Shown here: in pieces, positions 1 to 9,183 of the stretch
Numbering within the stretch: the stretch's first letter is position 1
Layout of the letters: every line of letters begins with the position of its first letter
Origin: an uncultured Parabacteroides sp.
GTDB taxonomy: Bacteria > Bacteroidota > Bacteroidia > Bacteroidales > Tannerellaceae
Length of the DNA: 38,993 nucleotides
Assembly (NCBI GenBank): GCA_900770835.1
Contig: CAAGLQ010000074.1
Location: 1-38,993 of the forward strand
Direction: 5' to 3'
Program-made: the position numbers and the translations under genes
The notes under the pieces: generated by a model
Seen by the model: the letters and a program-made list of their open reading frames with translations, nothing else
The model's database searches: none
What the model was told of the DNA's origin: nothing

Positions 1-750
1 AAGACGTATGACGCACTCAATGAGGCGATGCGAGTCGCATTTCCCGGCATTGAGCAACGGGAGGCCTATACCTCTCGCATCGTGATCAAACGGTTGAAGA
101 CAAGAGGTATCGAGAAGCAGAATCCGGTGGAGGCGTTGGAGGCACTCCAGCAAGAAGGGTTCACGCATGTGTTGGTGCAGTCATCAAACATCATTGACGG
201 CACAGAGATCACCGTGTTGCGTCAGGAGATGGAGCAGATGAGTGCCCATTTCAAGCAGATCCGAATAGGCAAACCGATGTTGTACAGCCCAGAGGATTAC
301 GAGCGTGTCGTAGAGGCATTGGCACCTAAGGCTTTAGAGGAAGGCGCAACCATCTTTGTAGGGCACGGTACCTCCTCACCCAACACCGCCCAGTATGCTA
401 TGCTCGACTACATGTTGAAAGCCACCGGCCATGCAGATATGCACGTGGCGACCATCGAGGGCTACCCCACAATGGAGACCGCCGAGGCTTTGATTAAAGC
501 TTCCGGACGTAAAAAGATCCGTTTGGTTCCTTTCCTCTTCGTCGCAGGTGATCATGCCAACAACGATATCGCAGTGGAGTGGAAGGAGGCTTTAACCGCC
601 AAAGGCTATGAGGTGGAGCCTTTGATGGAGGGCTTAGGCGAAAATGCTGCCATCCGCCAGATTTTCATCGACCATGCCAAAGCAGCGGCTACTGAGCCTT
701 GGCGCAGCGCAGCCGAGGAGAAGAAGGCTTTTATCCAGAATAATCAGTAA
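1..750 (+). CDS. CbiK/FetB-family chelatase or haem-binding protein, 5' end outside window
   Basis: The frame is open from base 1, so the gene starts upstream of the window and an N-terminal signal or lipobox cannot be judged. The first in-frame ATG is at 28, but the residues before it (KTYDALNEA) fit the family. CbiK enzymes insert cobalt or iron into sirohydrochlorin with two histidines; candidates here are the His of GHGTSSPN and the His of AGDHANND, 63 residues apart, close to the spacing in Salmonella CbiK as I recall it. The next gene, 27 bp downstream on the same strand, encodes a TonB-dependent receptor. That pairing recalls Porphyromonas IhtB/FetB (a CbiK-like haem-binding lipoprotein) with its receptor IhtA, so a role in haem or tetrapyrrole uptake is as likely as cobalamin synthesis. 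Family assignment is firm; the substrate is inferred. Confidence 0.85.
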   Translation, partial: KTYDALNEAMRVAFPGIEQREAYTSRIVIKRLKTRGIEKQNPVEALEALQQEGFTHVLVQSSNIIDGTEITVLRQEMEQMSAHFKQIRIGKPMLYSPEDYERVVEALAPKALEEGATIFVGHGTSSPNTAQYAMLDYMLKATGHADMHVATIEGYPTMETAEALIKASGRKKIRLVPFLFVAGDHANNDIAVEWKEALTAKGYEVEPLMEGLGENAAIRQIFIDHAKAAATEPWRSAAEEKKAFIQNNQ

Positions 751-777
751 AACCACTTATCTATCAAGAATCGTAAT

Positions 778-3159
778 ATGAGAACAATCACAAAACTGAT
801 TCCATTGGCTTGCCTGTCAATCGCTTTTGCGCAAGCTCAGGAGAAAAAGGAGTACACCAACTTCGCAGATACCACTTTCAATTTACAGGAGGTAGTGACC
901 ACTGCGCATTACAAAGCACGCCCTCAAATCACGAAATTAGACGTGCCTATGACCTATCTGCCCATCTCGGTGAGCAACCTCAACGCCAGCAGCCTGGAGC
1001 TGCGCGGCATTCGTAACATGCAAGACGCTGTCCGCTTCATGCCGGGCATCCGCATCCAAACCAGTTACGGAGCTTTCCAGCAGATCTCCGTACGTGGTTT
1101 CGACCATGCGGTGATGATGGTCGATGGCGTGCGTGACGAGCGTTCAGCTATTAACAACTCCTACCCTATCGGCGACCTGTCGAGTGTAGAGTCTATTGAA
1201 TTGTTGAAAGGACCAGCCTCCGTGCTCTATGGCCACTCCGCTGTAGGTGGTATCCTCAATATCGTACGTAAATCGCCCAGCGCAAAACCTACAGTCAACG
1301 CTCGCTTAGCGTATGGCAGCTATGAAAACAAGGAAGCGACATTAGGCATGGGTGGCAAATTGGTTGGCCCCGTGAACTATTATGCCAATGTGAACTACTC
1401 CGACCAAGAGGGTTGGCGCAACAATGGCAACAGCCGTTTCTCCGGCTACTTGGCATTAGAAGCGAAATTGAGCAGCAACGATGTGTTAGGCGTTCGAGGT
1501 GGATTCAGCCGCGACTTCTACGGCACGGAGATTGGTCTGCCCGACCTGATGGCCAACGATGTCTATAACGCCTCCAACGATCAACTTTATCTGCATAAGA
1601 ACGACATGCTGCCCGGCTTGGATCGGGAGGCACGTTACAACAACGAGTCCGACTTCATGAAGAACCATAGCTGGAACGTCAGCGGACAATATACCCACAC
1701 CTTCGACAACGGCATGAAGCTGATGGATCGCCTCTCTTTCACGAGTGATGACATCAACTATTTCGGCACGGAGGCATTGGACTATTTGGAGAGCGACGAC
1801 CCCATCTATGACCATTATTATATGAAGAGCGGCAAGAAACGCTACATCTGCCTCGATACGGTTTACCTCTCCTATCCGCTGCGGTTCTCGCACATCGCCA
1901 AGACCATCAGCAACGCTTTGGAGCTGAGCGGTAAGGCCACGACCGGCGAGATTCGCCACAACTACATGGGAGGATGGTCGTTAGTGGCACTTAACCGAAC
2001 CAGTTATAGTGGCTACAATTTAGGTGTGGATGTGCAGGGACCGGGTCTCTACTCGCATGTCTCCGTGTATGACCCGCACAGTATGGGCTACATGACCAGC
2101 CAGTTCTCGAAGGCAACCGTGACACATCACTACGCCAACAGCCTCTACGCCCAAGACCTCTTGGAGTTAGGAGAGCATTGGAAGGTTCTTGCCGCCCTGC
2201 GTTACGACTTCTTCCGTTACATGTCAGCCTCTGCTACTACGCCATCCGGCAAACGCGAGTACGAGGAGCATGGCACCTTCAATCGAATTAAGAACCGGGC
2301 ATTGACCTATCGGTTTGGTGCGGTTTATCTGCCCCACCCCAACACGTCACTCTATGCATCTTTCGCCTCTTTCTTCAAGCCTATCCGCACCTTCTACCAA
2401 GACAACGTAGTCTATGTGGATGCGAATGGAGAGCGTTTCACCCCGACGAAAAACGAGGAGGTATTCAAGCCAGAGAAGGGTTACCAAGCCGAGGTTGGTG
2501 TGAAGTATCAGCTCAACCAGTGGTTGACGGCCAACGCCAGCCTGTTCTACATCCGCAAGATGAACAGCACGGCTACGCTGACCAGCAACTACCAAGAGGA
2601 GGTGAATGGCGAGATGACCACCATGCGTGTAATCGGACAGGTAGGCGCACAAGATTCTAAAGGTTTCGACTTCGATGTTACCTTCTCGCCCACAAGCACC
2701 TTAGCCCTCACATTGGGTTACGGATTCAACGATTCCAAGATTCGTGAGATGGCGGAGGTGAAAGATAAAGTACTGGCAGAGGCTGTTTATGGCAATGATC
2801 CCACAGCTACAAAAGAGAACCTCAACAGCACCAAAGGCAACTGGCAGGCCAACATCCCGAACCAGAACTTCTATGCCTATGGTAGCTACACCATCCCTCG
2901 CGGCCTTTTCAAGGACTTGGAGTTTCACTTGAGCAGCAGCTACACCGGCAAGGTTTACCGAAACACGGCCAACAGCACTTGGTTTGATGCCTACTGGATC
3001 ACCGATTTCGGTATGTCATACCTTTTGCGCAACAACGTGCACCTGACCTTCAACCTCAACAACCTGTTTGATAATCATTATTACAACCAGGCGTTGGGGC
3101 AACAGTTGGTGCCCAGTATGCCGCGCAACTTCCAAGTGGCTATTTCTTATAAACTGTAA
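778..3159 (+). CDS. TonB-dependent outer-membrane receptor (siderophore/haem type)
   Basis: This is a 793-residue outer-membrane receptor. It has a signal peptide of about 20 residues ending at AQA. A TonB-box-like stretch (NLQEVVTTA) follows near residue 40, then a plug domain: residues 75-170 contain LRGIRNMQDAVRFMPGI, ISVRGFD, the VDGVRDER segment and LLKGPASVLYGHSAVGGILN. A long beta-barrel then runs to the C-terminal strand RNFQVAISYKL. It lacks the CarboxypepD-like N-terminal domain of SusC proteins, so siderophore, haem or corrinoid uptake is more likely than glycan uptake. The flanking CbiK-like and PepSY genes lie on the same strand with short gaps (27 and 38 bp) and point to an iron or tetrapyrrole ligand. 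The ligand cannot be read from the sequence. Confidence 0.93.
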   Translation: MRTITKLIPLACLSIAFAQAQEKKEYTNFADTTFNLQEVVTTAHYKARPQITKLDVPMTYLPISVSNLNASSLELRGIRNMQDAVRFMPGIRIQTSYGAFQQISVRGFDHAVMMVDGVRDERSAINNSYPIGDLSSVESIELLKGPASVLYGHSAVGGILNIVRKSPSAKPTVNARLAYGSYENKEATLGMGGKLVGPVNYYANVNYSDQEGWRNNGNSRFSGYLALEAKLSSNDVLGVRGGFSRDFYGTEIGLPDLMANDVYNASNDQLYLHKNDMLPGLDREARYNNESDFMKNHSWNVSGQYTHTFDNGMKLMDRLSFTSDDINYFGTEALDYLESDDPIYDHYYMKSGKKRYICLDTVYLSYPLRFSHIAKTISNALELSGKATTGEIRHNYMGGWSLVALNRTSYSGYNLGVDVQGPGLYSHVSVYDPHSMGYMTSQFSKATVTHHYANSLYAQDLLELGEHWKVLAALRYDFFRYMSASATTPSGKREYEEHGTFNRIKNRALTYRFGAVYLPHPNTSLYASFASFFKPIRTFYQDNVVYVDANGERFTPTKNEEVFKPEKGYQAEVGVKYQLNQWLTANASLFYIRKMNSTATLTSNYQEEVNGEMTTMRVIGQVGAQDSKGFDFDVTFSPTSTLALTLGYGFNDSKIREMAEVKDKVLAEAVYGNDPTATKENLNSTKGNWQANIPNQNFYAYGSYTIPRGLFKDLEFHLSSSYTGKVYRNTANSTWFDAYWITDFGMSYLLRNNVHLTFNLNNLFDNHYYNQALGQQLVPSMPRNFQVAISYKL

Positions 3160-3197
3160 GACTTTTTCGAAGAACTACTCTATATACTGATCTTATT

Positions 3198-4667
3198 ATG
3201 GTTGCATTTACCAAGCTCATGCTATGGATCCACAAGGTGCTGGGCACGCTGCTCAGCATCTTGTTTCTCGTTTGGTTCCTCTCCGGGTTGGTGATGATCT
3301 ATCACTCTTTCCCGCAGGTGAACCAATACGACCGTCTAAAAAAGATGGATCCATTAAATCCGGAGGGACTACCCTCCATCGAGTCACTCATCTCCCGGCT
3401 GCCCGAGGGGGAGACCATTCGTAGTCTTACTTTAGACAGTTACATGGGGGTGCCCTGTTTCCACATCCAAGGAAAGCAGGGGAGTTATGACCTGCCTGCC
3501 GACAGCAGCCAGGCGTGGCCTGTCGCACCTGATTTCAACCGCATTGCCACCCATTGGGTAGCGGCACCCATCGCCCGTGTGGATACCCTCTACCAGCTGG
3601 AGCAATGGATCCCCTTCGGTCGCTTGAAGAAGGAGTTCCCAATCTACAAATACTATTTTGATGATGAGGAGCAACACCAGCTTTACCTCTCATCCCAAAG
3701 TGGCAAGGTGCTGCAACGCACGGATGCCAAGAGCCGATTCTGGGCATGGGTAGGTGCTATTCCTCACTGGATCTACTTCACCTCGCTGCGTCAAGATGCG
3801 AAGTTGTGGAGCCAGGTGGTGATTTGGCTCTCAGGCATTGGCTGCCTCATGTGCCTGGCCGGAGGCTATTTGGCCATCCGCGACCTTCGTTTGGCACGCC
3901 AGCGAGGTAAAGGGCTTACACCTTACAAGAAGTTTTGGTATAAATGGCACCACTTGGCAGGCACAATCTTTGGGCTTTTCGTGCTGACCTTCGCATTCAG
4001 TGGCATGATGTCGCTCGCTAATGTGCAAGATTTGGGTATCACCTCCAAGCTCTCTTTCAAGCCGCAAGAGCGGATGCGCAAGATGGCTCCTGCACTTTCC
4101 GCTTATCAAGTGGATTATCGGGAGGCGATCGCTGCCTATCCGGGCGAAACCCGTCAACTCACTTGGGAGGCTTTCGGCCCCTACCCCATCTATACCCTTG
4201 CCTCTGAGCGCATGGGTAAAGGCCATTGGATTGATGCCTCTGCCAACGAGGTAAGCCCGCTGAAACTCACAGAAGAGCAAGTAAAAGGTGTGATCGAGGA
4301 GGTGCATGGCACGGAGCATGAGATCAAAATCAAGTGGCTCGACCATTATGACACTTACTATTTGCCGAAGAAATACCGAGCCGCTTTGCCTGTCTGGAAG
4401 GTAACCATCGACGATGCTGATGGCAGCACCTATTACATCAATCCCCAGCGAGGTACCAGTCGCTATATGGGCACACCGGCCCGTTGGCAACATTGGGCCT
4501 ATACCGCCCTGCACAGTCTTAATTTCCGGGTATTGACCGAACGGCCCTGGCTATGGCACACCGTTATGTGGACGCTGATGTTAGGCGGTACGTTTGTTTC
4601 ACTCAGCGGTGTTTACTTGGCGATCCGTTGTGTCATCCGTTGGGTTAAGAAGATCGGAAAAAAATAG
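3198..4667 (+). CDS. PepSY-associated transmembrane protein (PiuB/FoxB-like)
   Basis: This 489-residue inner-membrane protein has four clear hydrophobic segments: about residues 8-35 (KVLGTLLSILFLVWFLSG), 205-228, 250-273 (HHLAGTIFGLFVLTFAFSG) and 452-476. Two large extracytoplasmic regions lie between them, a layout typical of the PepSY_TM family. Members of this family (PiuB, FoxB, FsrB-like) sit beside siderophore receptors. Several are thought to reduce ferric iron or to help release it from the carrier. The repeated His at the membrane face (IHKVLG, WHHLAG, IPHWIYF, LWHTVMW) would suit haem ligation, but that is an inference. It is the last gene of the uptake locus; the next gene has its own promoter box. 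Confidence 0.88.
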   Translation: MVAFTKLMLWIHKVLGTLLSILFLVWFLSGLVMIYHSFPQVNQYDRLKKMDPLNPEGLPSIESLISRLPEGETIRSLTLDSYMGVPCFHIQGKQGSYDLPADSSQAWPVAPDFNRIATHWVAAPIARVDTLYQLEQWIPFGRLKKEFPIYKYYFDDEEQHQLYLSSQSGKVLQRTDAKSRFWAWVGAIPHWIYFTSLRQDAKLWSQVVIWLSGIGCLMCLAGGYLAIRDLRLARQRGKGLTPYKKFWYKWHHLAGTIFGLFVLTFAFSGMMSLANVQDLGITSKLSFKPQERMRKMAPALSAYQVDYREAIAAYPGETRQLTWEAFGPYPIYTLASERMGKGHWIDASANEVSPLKLTEEQVKGVIEEVHGTEHEIKIKWLDHYDTYYLPKKYRAALPVWKVTIDDADGSTYYINPQRGTSRYMGTPARWQHWAYTALHSLNFRVLTERPWLWHTVMWTLMLGGTFVSLSGVYLAIRCVIRWVKKIGKK

Positions 4668-4697
4668 CGAAGCCTATGCACTGAACAAAAGATTTCG

Positions 4698-4705
4698 TAT
4701 TTTTG
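4698..4705 (+). promoter_or_regulatory. Bacteroidetes -7 box upstream of phoH
   Basis: TATTTTTG matches the Bacteroidetes sigma-ABfr -7 consensus TAnnTTTG and lies 63 bp before the phoH ATG, in the 101-bp gap after the PepSY gene. I see no good -33 TTTG at 19-21 bp spacing, so support is the -7 element and its position. Confidence 0.5.
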
Positions 4706-4768
4706 CCTTCTTTAAAAACATAAGGTGAACATCCGTCACATACGGAACAATGAAGAAAAAGAAGGCGA

Positions 4769-5770
4769 ATGATCGAGCGAATCTACATTTTAGAGAGTGT
4801 TGACCCTGTGATCTTTTATGGGGTCAACAACTCAAATATGCAATTAATCAAGACCTTGTTCCCTAAGTTGCGAATCGTGGCGAGGGGGAATGTAATGAAG
4901 GTGATCGGCGAGGAAGAGGAATCTGAACTGTTCCTCAAGAAGATCCGAGAGGTGGAGAAGTATTGCGAGGAGTTCAACACACTCTCAGAAGAGGTTATCT
5001 TAGACATCGTCAAGGGGAAGGCGCCCAATGTGGTGAAACAGGAGAACCTGATTATCCACGGGATGAACGGCAAACCCATCACCGCCCGTTCAGAGAATCA
5101 ACAGCGTTTGGTGAAAGCATTTGAGGAGAACGACTTGGTGTTTGCCACCGGTCCCGCCGGATCAGGAAAGACGTTCGTAGCCATAGCCTTAGCGGTCAGG
5201 GCATTGAAGAACAAAGAGGCTCGCAAGATCATCTTGAGTCGTCCAGCCGTAGAGGCAGGCGAGAAATTGGGCTTCCTGCCCGGCGAGATGAAAGATAAGC
5301 TCGATCCCTATCTGCAACCGCTGTATGATGCCCTGCAAGACATGATTCCCGCAGTGAAACTCAAGGAATATATGGAGAACAACGTAATCCAGATCGCACC
5401 CTTGGCATTCATGCGCGGTCGTACCTTGAACGATGCGGTGATCATCCTCGATGAGGCACAGAACACGACACCCCACCAAATCAAGATGTTCCTGACCCGA
5501 TTGGGCATGAATGCGAAGATGATTGTCACGGGCGATGTGACCCAGATTGACCTCCCCCTCTCAACCACCTCAGGCCTAATTCAAGCCATGCAGATCCTAA
5601 AAGGGGTGCGAGGCATTGGCCGTGTGGAGTTCACCAAGAAGGATATCGTAAGGCATAAATTAGTGCAGCGCATTGTGGAGGCCTACGATAAATTTGACGA
5701 AAAAAAGAAGAATCAAAAAACTGATATAGAATCCATAAAAAGAAAAAGTCATGAAGAAGGCATTAGTTAA
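4769..5770 (+). CDS. phoH: PhoH family ATPase
   Basis: This 333-residue cytoplasmic P-loop ATPase has Walker A GPAGSGKT at about residues 128-135 and Walker B VIILDEAQN at about 223-231. Both have the typical PhoH neighbours (RPAVEAGEKLGFLPG and HQIKMFLTRLG). A KH-like N-terminal region of about 100 residues precedes the ATPase domain, as in PhoH/YbeZ. Family members are linked to RNA metabolism and ribosome maturation; the exact substrate is not established. The ATG at 4769 is preceded by a purine-rich GAAGGCGA. Its last 20 bases overlap the start of purC, suggesting translational coupling. It heads the long housekeeping run that continues to lpxA. Confidence 0.93.
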   Translation: MIERIYILESVDPVIFYGVNNSNMQLIKTLFPKLRIVARGNVMKVIGEEEESELFLKKIREVEKYCEEFNTLSEEVILDIVKGKAPNVVKQENLIIHGMNGKPITARSENQQRLVKAFEENDLVFATGPAGSGKTFVAIALAVRALKNKEARKIILSRPAVEAGEKLGFLPGEMKDKLDPYLQPLYDALQDMIPAVKLKEYMENNVIQIAPLAFMRGRTLNDAVIILDEAQNTTPHQIKMFLTRLGMNAKMIVTGDVTQIDLPLSTTSGLIQAMQILKGVRGIGRVEFTKKDIVRHKLVQRIVEAYDKFDEKKKNQKTDIESIKRKSHEEGIS

Positions 5771-6701
5771 AACTGACTTCCATTTTCCCGGACAGAAGAG
5801 TGTGTATCACGGGAAAGTACGCGATGTCTATAACATCAACGACGAAGTATTGGTCATGGTCGCTACCGACCGTATCTCTGCGTTTGACGTGATCTTGCCA
5901 GAGGGTATCCCCTATAAGGGACAGATGCTGAGCCAGATTGCAGCTAAGTTCCTCGATGCTACAACCGATATTTGCCCCAACTGGAAATTGGCGACTCCCG
6001 ATCCGATGGTGACCGTAGGCGTACAGTGCCAAGGTTTCCCGGTGGAGATGATCGTACGTGGTTACCTCTGCGGTAGCGCATGGCGCGCTTACAAGAGCGG
6101 TGTGCGTGAGATCTGTGGCGTGAAATTGCCGGAGGGCATGAAGGAGAACGAGAAGTTCCCGGAGCCTATCATCACCCCGACTACGAAGGCAGAGATCGGC
6201 GAGCACGACCAAGACATCTCCAAGGAGGAGATCCTCGCAAAGGGTTTAGCCACTCCCGAGGAATACGCATTGTTAGAGCAATACACCTTGGCGTTGTTCA
6301 AGCGGGGCACTGAGATCGCAGCTGAGCGAGGCTTGATCTTGGTAGATACCAAATATGAGTTCGGTAAGCATAATGGAAAGATCTACTTGATGGATGAGAT
6401 CCACACTCCTGACTCTTCTCGCTACTTCTATTCAGAGGGTTACGCAGAGCGTTTCGCCAACGGCGAACCCCAGAAGCAGCTCTCTAAGGAGTTCGTACGT
6501 GAGTGGTTGATGGAGAACAATTTCCAAGGGAAACCCGGTCAGGTCGTTCCGGAGATGACCCCGGAAATCGTAGAGGGCATTAGCAACCGCTACATCGAGC
6601 TGTATGAGCACATCACCGGCGAGACCTTCATCAAAGAGGAGACAGACGATTTACTGAATCGCATCGAGAAGAACGTGACCGCTTATTTAACAAGCAAATA
6701 A
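5751..6701 (+). CDS. purC: Phosphoribosylaminoimidazole-succinocarboxamide synthase
   Basis: PurC joins aspartate to CAIR to give SAICAR in de novo purine synthesis, using ATP. The 316-residue protein carries GKVRDVYN near the N-terminus, then VATDRISAFDVILPEGIPYKG, EMIVRGYLCGSAW, and the C-terminal DEIHTPDSSRYF signature. It is longer than the roughly 237-residue Escherichia coli enzyme and matches the longer form found in Bacteroidetes and fungi. The start overlaps phoH by 20 bp. menG begins 4 bp after the stop, so the two are probably co-transcribed. purM lies further along the same run. Confidence 0.96.
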   Translation: MKKALVKTDFHFPGQKSVYHGKVRDVYNINDEVLVMVATDRISAFDVILPEGIPYKGQMLSQIAAKFLDATTDICPNWKLATPDPMVTVGVQCQGFPVEMIVRGYLCGSAWRAYKSGVREICGVKLPEGMKENEKFPEPIITPTTKAEIGEHDQDISKEEILAKGLATPEEYALLEQYTLALFKRGTEIAAERGLILVDTKYEFGKHNGKIYLMDEIHTPDSSRYFYSEGYAERFANGEPQKQLSKEFVREWLMENNFQGKPGQVVPEMTPEIVEGISNRYIELYEHITGETFIKEETDDLLNRIEKNVTAYLTSK

Positions 6702-6705
6702 TACG

Positions 6706-7461
6706 ATGGAGAAAACCCGCAGGGCACATTATGGCGCAGAGCGCATCTTACCTTACAACAAGGAGGAGCAAAAAGGAGTACAAGTCGAGCGGATGTTTGA
6801 CAGCATCGCCGGCAAATACGACCTACTCAACCATACACTGTCATTCGGGATTGATAAACTTTGGAGGAAGAAGGGGATCGCCTATTTGCGCCCCTTCTCA
6901 CCCAAACGCATCCTCGACATCGCCACTGGTACAGGCGACTTAGCCATCCAGTTACAACGCAAGCTCCACCCCGAACAGATTATCGGAGTGGATTTATCCG
7001 AAGGCATGATGGAGGTCGGCCGCCAAAAAGTGGAGAAGGCAGGGCTCTCATCCCGCATCACTTTTGAGCAGCAAGACAGTACCGCCCTCACTTACAAAGA
7101 CAACCAGTTTGATGCAGTGACCGCCGCTTTCGGGGTCCGTAATTTTGAACGCATAGAGCAAGGCATCGCCGAGATGTACCGTGTGCTGAAGCCTGGGGGT
7201 CATCTCATGATCCTGGAGCTTTCCACACCAGAGCATTTTCCCATGGCGCAATCCTATCGCCTTTATTCCAGCGTATTCATCCCTCTCATCGGGCGTATGC
7301 TCGCCAAAGACAAGGCCGCCTATCATTATCTGCCGGCCTCCATCAAAGTAGTTCCCCAAGGTCGGGTCATGACAGAGTTGCTCCAACGGGTCGGATTCAA
7401 GGAGGCTCATGCGCAAACCTTCACCTTCGGGATCTGTTCAATGTACACAGGAACCAAATAA
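6706..7461 (+). CDS. menG: Demethylmenaquinone methyltransferase
   Basis: This 251-residue SAM-dependent methyltransferase performs the last step of menaquinone synthesis; the family is also called UbiE. Visible signatures are RMFDSIAGKYDLLNHTLSFG, the SAM-binding ILDIATGTGDLA, the acidic loop GVDLSEGMM, AAFGVRNFE, and the YRVLKPGGHLMILELSTP segment. Bacteroidales make menaquinone and not ubiquinone, so menG is the better symbol. It sits 4 bp after purC and 15 bp before aroE. AroE belongs to the shikimate pathway that supplies chorismate, the menaquinone precursor, so the adjacency makes metabolic sense. Confidence 0.95.
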   Translation: MEKTRRAHYGAERILPYNKEEQKGVQVERMFDSIAGKYDLLNHTLSFGIDKLWRKKGIAYLRPFSPKRILDIATGTGDLAIQLQRKLHPEQIIGVDLSEGMMEVGRQKVEKAGLSSRITFEQQDSTALTYKDNQFDAVTAAFGVRNFERIEQGIAEMYRVLKPGGHLMILELSTPEHFPMAQSYRLYSSVFIPLIGRMLAKDKAAYHYLPASIKVVPQGRVMTELLQRVGFKEAHAQTFTFGICSMYTGTK

Positions 7462-7476
7462 ATCAACGCATAAATC

Positions 7477-8220
7477 ATGAAAAAGTACGGATTATTAGGA
7501 TACCCCCTCGGCCATTCTTTCTCCCGGAACTATTTCAACCAAAAGTTTGAAGCGGAGAAGATCGATGCCGAATACCTCAATTTTGAGATTCCGGAGATCA
7601 AGGAAATCAAGAATGTAATCAAAGAGAATCCCGAGTTGAACGGATTGAATGTCACTATCCCTTACAAAGAGCAAGTGATTCCTTATCTGGATGACTTAGA
7701 TGAAGACGCACGCCTGATTGGTGCTGTCAACGTAATCAAGTTCTCGAAAGGGCTGTTTGGCAAAGTGAAACTGAAAGGCTATAATTCCGACATCATTGGT
7801 TTCAAGCAATCCATTGAGCCACTTTTGAAAGAACATCATCGTAAGGCCTTGATCTTGGGAACGGGAGGAGCTTCTAAAGCGGTATTCCAAGGCTTAAAGC
7901 AATTAGGTATCGCAGCAACGTTCGTCTCTCGCAAGGCGAAAGAGTTCTGCATCACCTACGAAGAGATCACCCCGAAAACTATGGAGCAATATACCGTCAT
8001 CGTCAACACCACCCCGTTAGGCATGTACCCCAACGTGAATGCTTGCCCGGCTATTCCTTACGACCTATTGACGAGCGAGCACCTGCTCTACGACCTGCTG
8101 TATAATCCGGACGAAACACTGTTTATGCGAAAAGGCAAGGAAAAAGGCGCTGTGGTGAAAAATGGATTGGAAATGTTGCTTTTGCAGGCTTTCGCAGCTT
8201 GGGAGATCTGGCAAAAATAA
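7477..8220 (+). CDS. aroE: Shikimate dehydrogenase
   Basis: AroE reduces 3-dehydroshikimate to shikimate with NADPH. The 247-residue protein has the substrate-binding GHSFSRNYFN near the N-terminus, the catalytic-lysine motif NVTIPYKEQVIPYLD at about 65-80, NSDIIGF, the nucleotide-binding GTGGASKAV, and VNTTPLGMYP. It is shorter than the roughly 272-residue E. coli enzyme, which is usual for this group. It follows menG by 15 bp and precedes a LysM hydrolase gene by 12 bp, so an operon is likely. Confidence 0.94.
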   Translation: MKKYGLLGYPLGHSFSRNYFNQKFEAEKIDAEYLNFEIPEIKEIKNVIKENPELNGLNVTIPYKEQVIPYLDDLDEDARLIGAVNVIKFSKGLFGKVKLKGYNSDIIGFKQSIEPLLKEHHRKALILGTGGASKAVFQGLKQLGIAATFVSRKAKEFCITYEEITPKTMEQYTVIVNTTPLGMYPNVNACPAIPYDLLTSEHLLYDLLYNPDETLFMRKGKEKGAVVKNGLEMLLLQAFAAWEIWQK

Positions 8221-8232
8221 AACAGGAGGGCA

Positions 8233-9138
8233 ATGCGCATACGGCTTTTCATACTGAGTCTCTTGACGGCTTGCCTCATCGGTTTTCCGATGCAGGTGAA
8301 TGGGCAGCATAAACTGGCCTCTTACCAGAAGTACATCAAGGCATACAGCACCTTGGCCATCAAGCAACAAACTCAATACAAAATTCCAGCCAGTATCACA
8401 TTGGCTCAAGGATTATTAGAGTCAGGTGCCGGACAAAGCGACCTGGCTCGCCGTTCCAACAATCATTTCGGCATAAAATGTCATGAATGGAAAGGTGCTC
8501 GGGTCTATCACGATGACGACCTACGAGGGGAATGCTTCCGTAAGTACAGCACGGTGGAGCAATCGTATATCGACCACTCCAAGTTTCTGGCCGAACGCCC
8601 CCGCTACGCACGCCTTTTCGACCTACGTGTGACCGACTACAAAGGATGGGCAAAAGGGTTACAGAAATGCGGCTATGCAACAGACCGAGCATACGCGAAT
8701 AAGCTGATCAAGGTGATTGAGGATTATGAACTGTATCGCTATGATCGGATGAAAGTGGTCAAAAAGACCACTAAGCACGCAATCCCCCCTAAGCAACCAG
8801 CCTATCAGGTCTATCGCACGCAGGGTTTGATCTATGTTTTTGCACAAGAAAATGACAGTTTCGACCACATTGCGGCCAGTTTAGGCTTCAGTCCTCGACA
8901 ACTAAGAAAATTTAACGAAGTGCCTGAAGATTTCCCTTTAGAGAAGGGTGACATCATCTACTTGGAGAAGAAAAAGAAAAAGTCAGACAAGCCTTATGAT
9001 CAGCATGTGGTGCAGGTAGGTGAGTCGATGCACGACATCGCTCAAAAATACGGTATTCAGATCAAAAGTCTGTACAAAATGAACAAAAAGAGCACAGATT
9101 ATATCCCGATGGAAGGAGATGTGCTCAAACTTAGATAA
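8233..9138 (+). CDS. Secreted glucosaminidase with two LysM domains
   Basis: This is a 301-residue exported peptidoglycan hydrolase. It has a signal peptide (RLFILSLLTACLIGFPM, cleavage probably after NGQ). A FlgJ/LytG-type glucosaminidase domain follows at about 35-175 with the family motif ITLAQGLLESGAGQSDLA, whose Glu is the likely catalytic acid, then NNHFGIKC and KGWAKGLQKCGYATD. Two LysM-type repeats at about 195-245 and 255-301 would bind glycan strands. A lysine-rich linker (EKKKKKSDK) separates them. It probably acts in the periplasm on N-acetylglucosamine linkages during wall turnover. Its place between aroE and purM tells nothing about function. Confidence 0.9.
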   Translation: MRIRLFILSLLTACLIGFPMQVNGQHKLASYQKYIKAYSTLAIKQQTQYKIPASITLAQGLLESGAGQSDLARRSNNHFGIKCHEWKGARVYHDDDLRGECFRKYSTVEQSYIDHSKFLAERPRYARLFDLRVTDYKGWAKGLQKCGYATDRAYANKLIKVIEDYELYRYDRMKVVKKTTKHAIPPKQPAYQVYRTQGLIYVFAQENDSFDHIAASLGFSPRQLRKFNEVPEDFPLEKGDIIYLEKKKKKSDKPYDQHVVQVGESMHDIAQKYGIQIKSLYKMNKKSTDYIPMEGDVLKLR

Positions 9139-9156
9139 GTAACTCAAAAAATATAT

Positions 9157-9164
9157 TACCTTTG
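9157..9164 (+). promoter_or_regulatory. -7 box upstream of purM
   Basis: TACCTTTG is an exact TAnnTTTG match in the 45-bp gap before purM, 19 bp ahead of the ATG, so the 5' leader would be very short. No clean -33 TTTG lies at the expected distance. It would be an internal promoter within the housekeeping run. Confidence 0.5.
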
Positions 9165-9183
9165 CGGTTCAAACTATAGTACA

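Noticed and set aside
3831..4514. 227-codon open frame on the minus strand opposite the PepSY gene
   Set aside because: It is antisense to a well-supported gene, and its protein has no recognisable features. Similar long antisense frames opposite lpxC-fabZ, purM and glgP were dismissed for the same reason.
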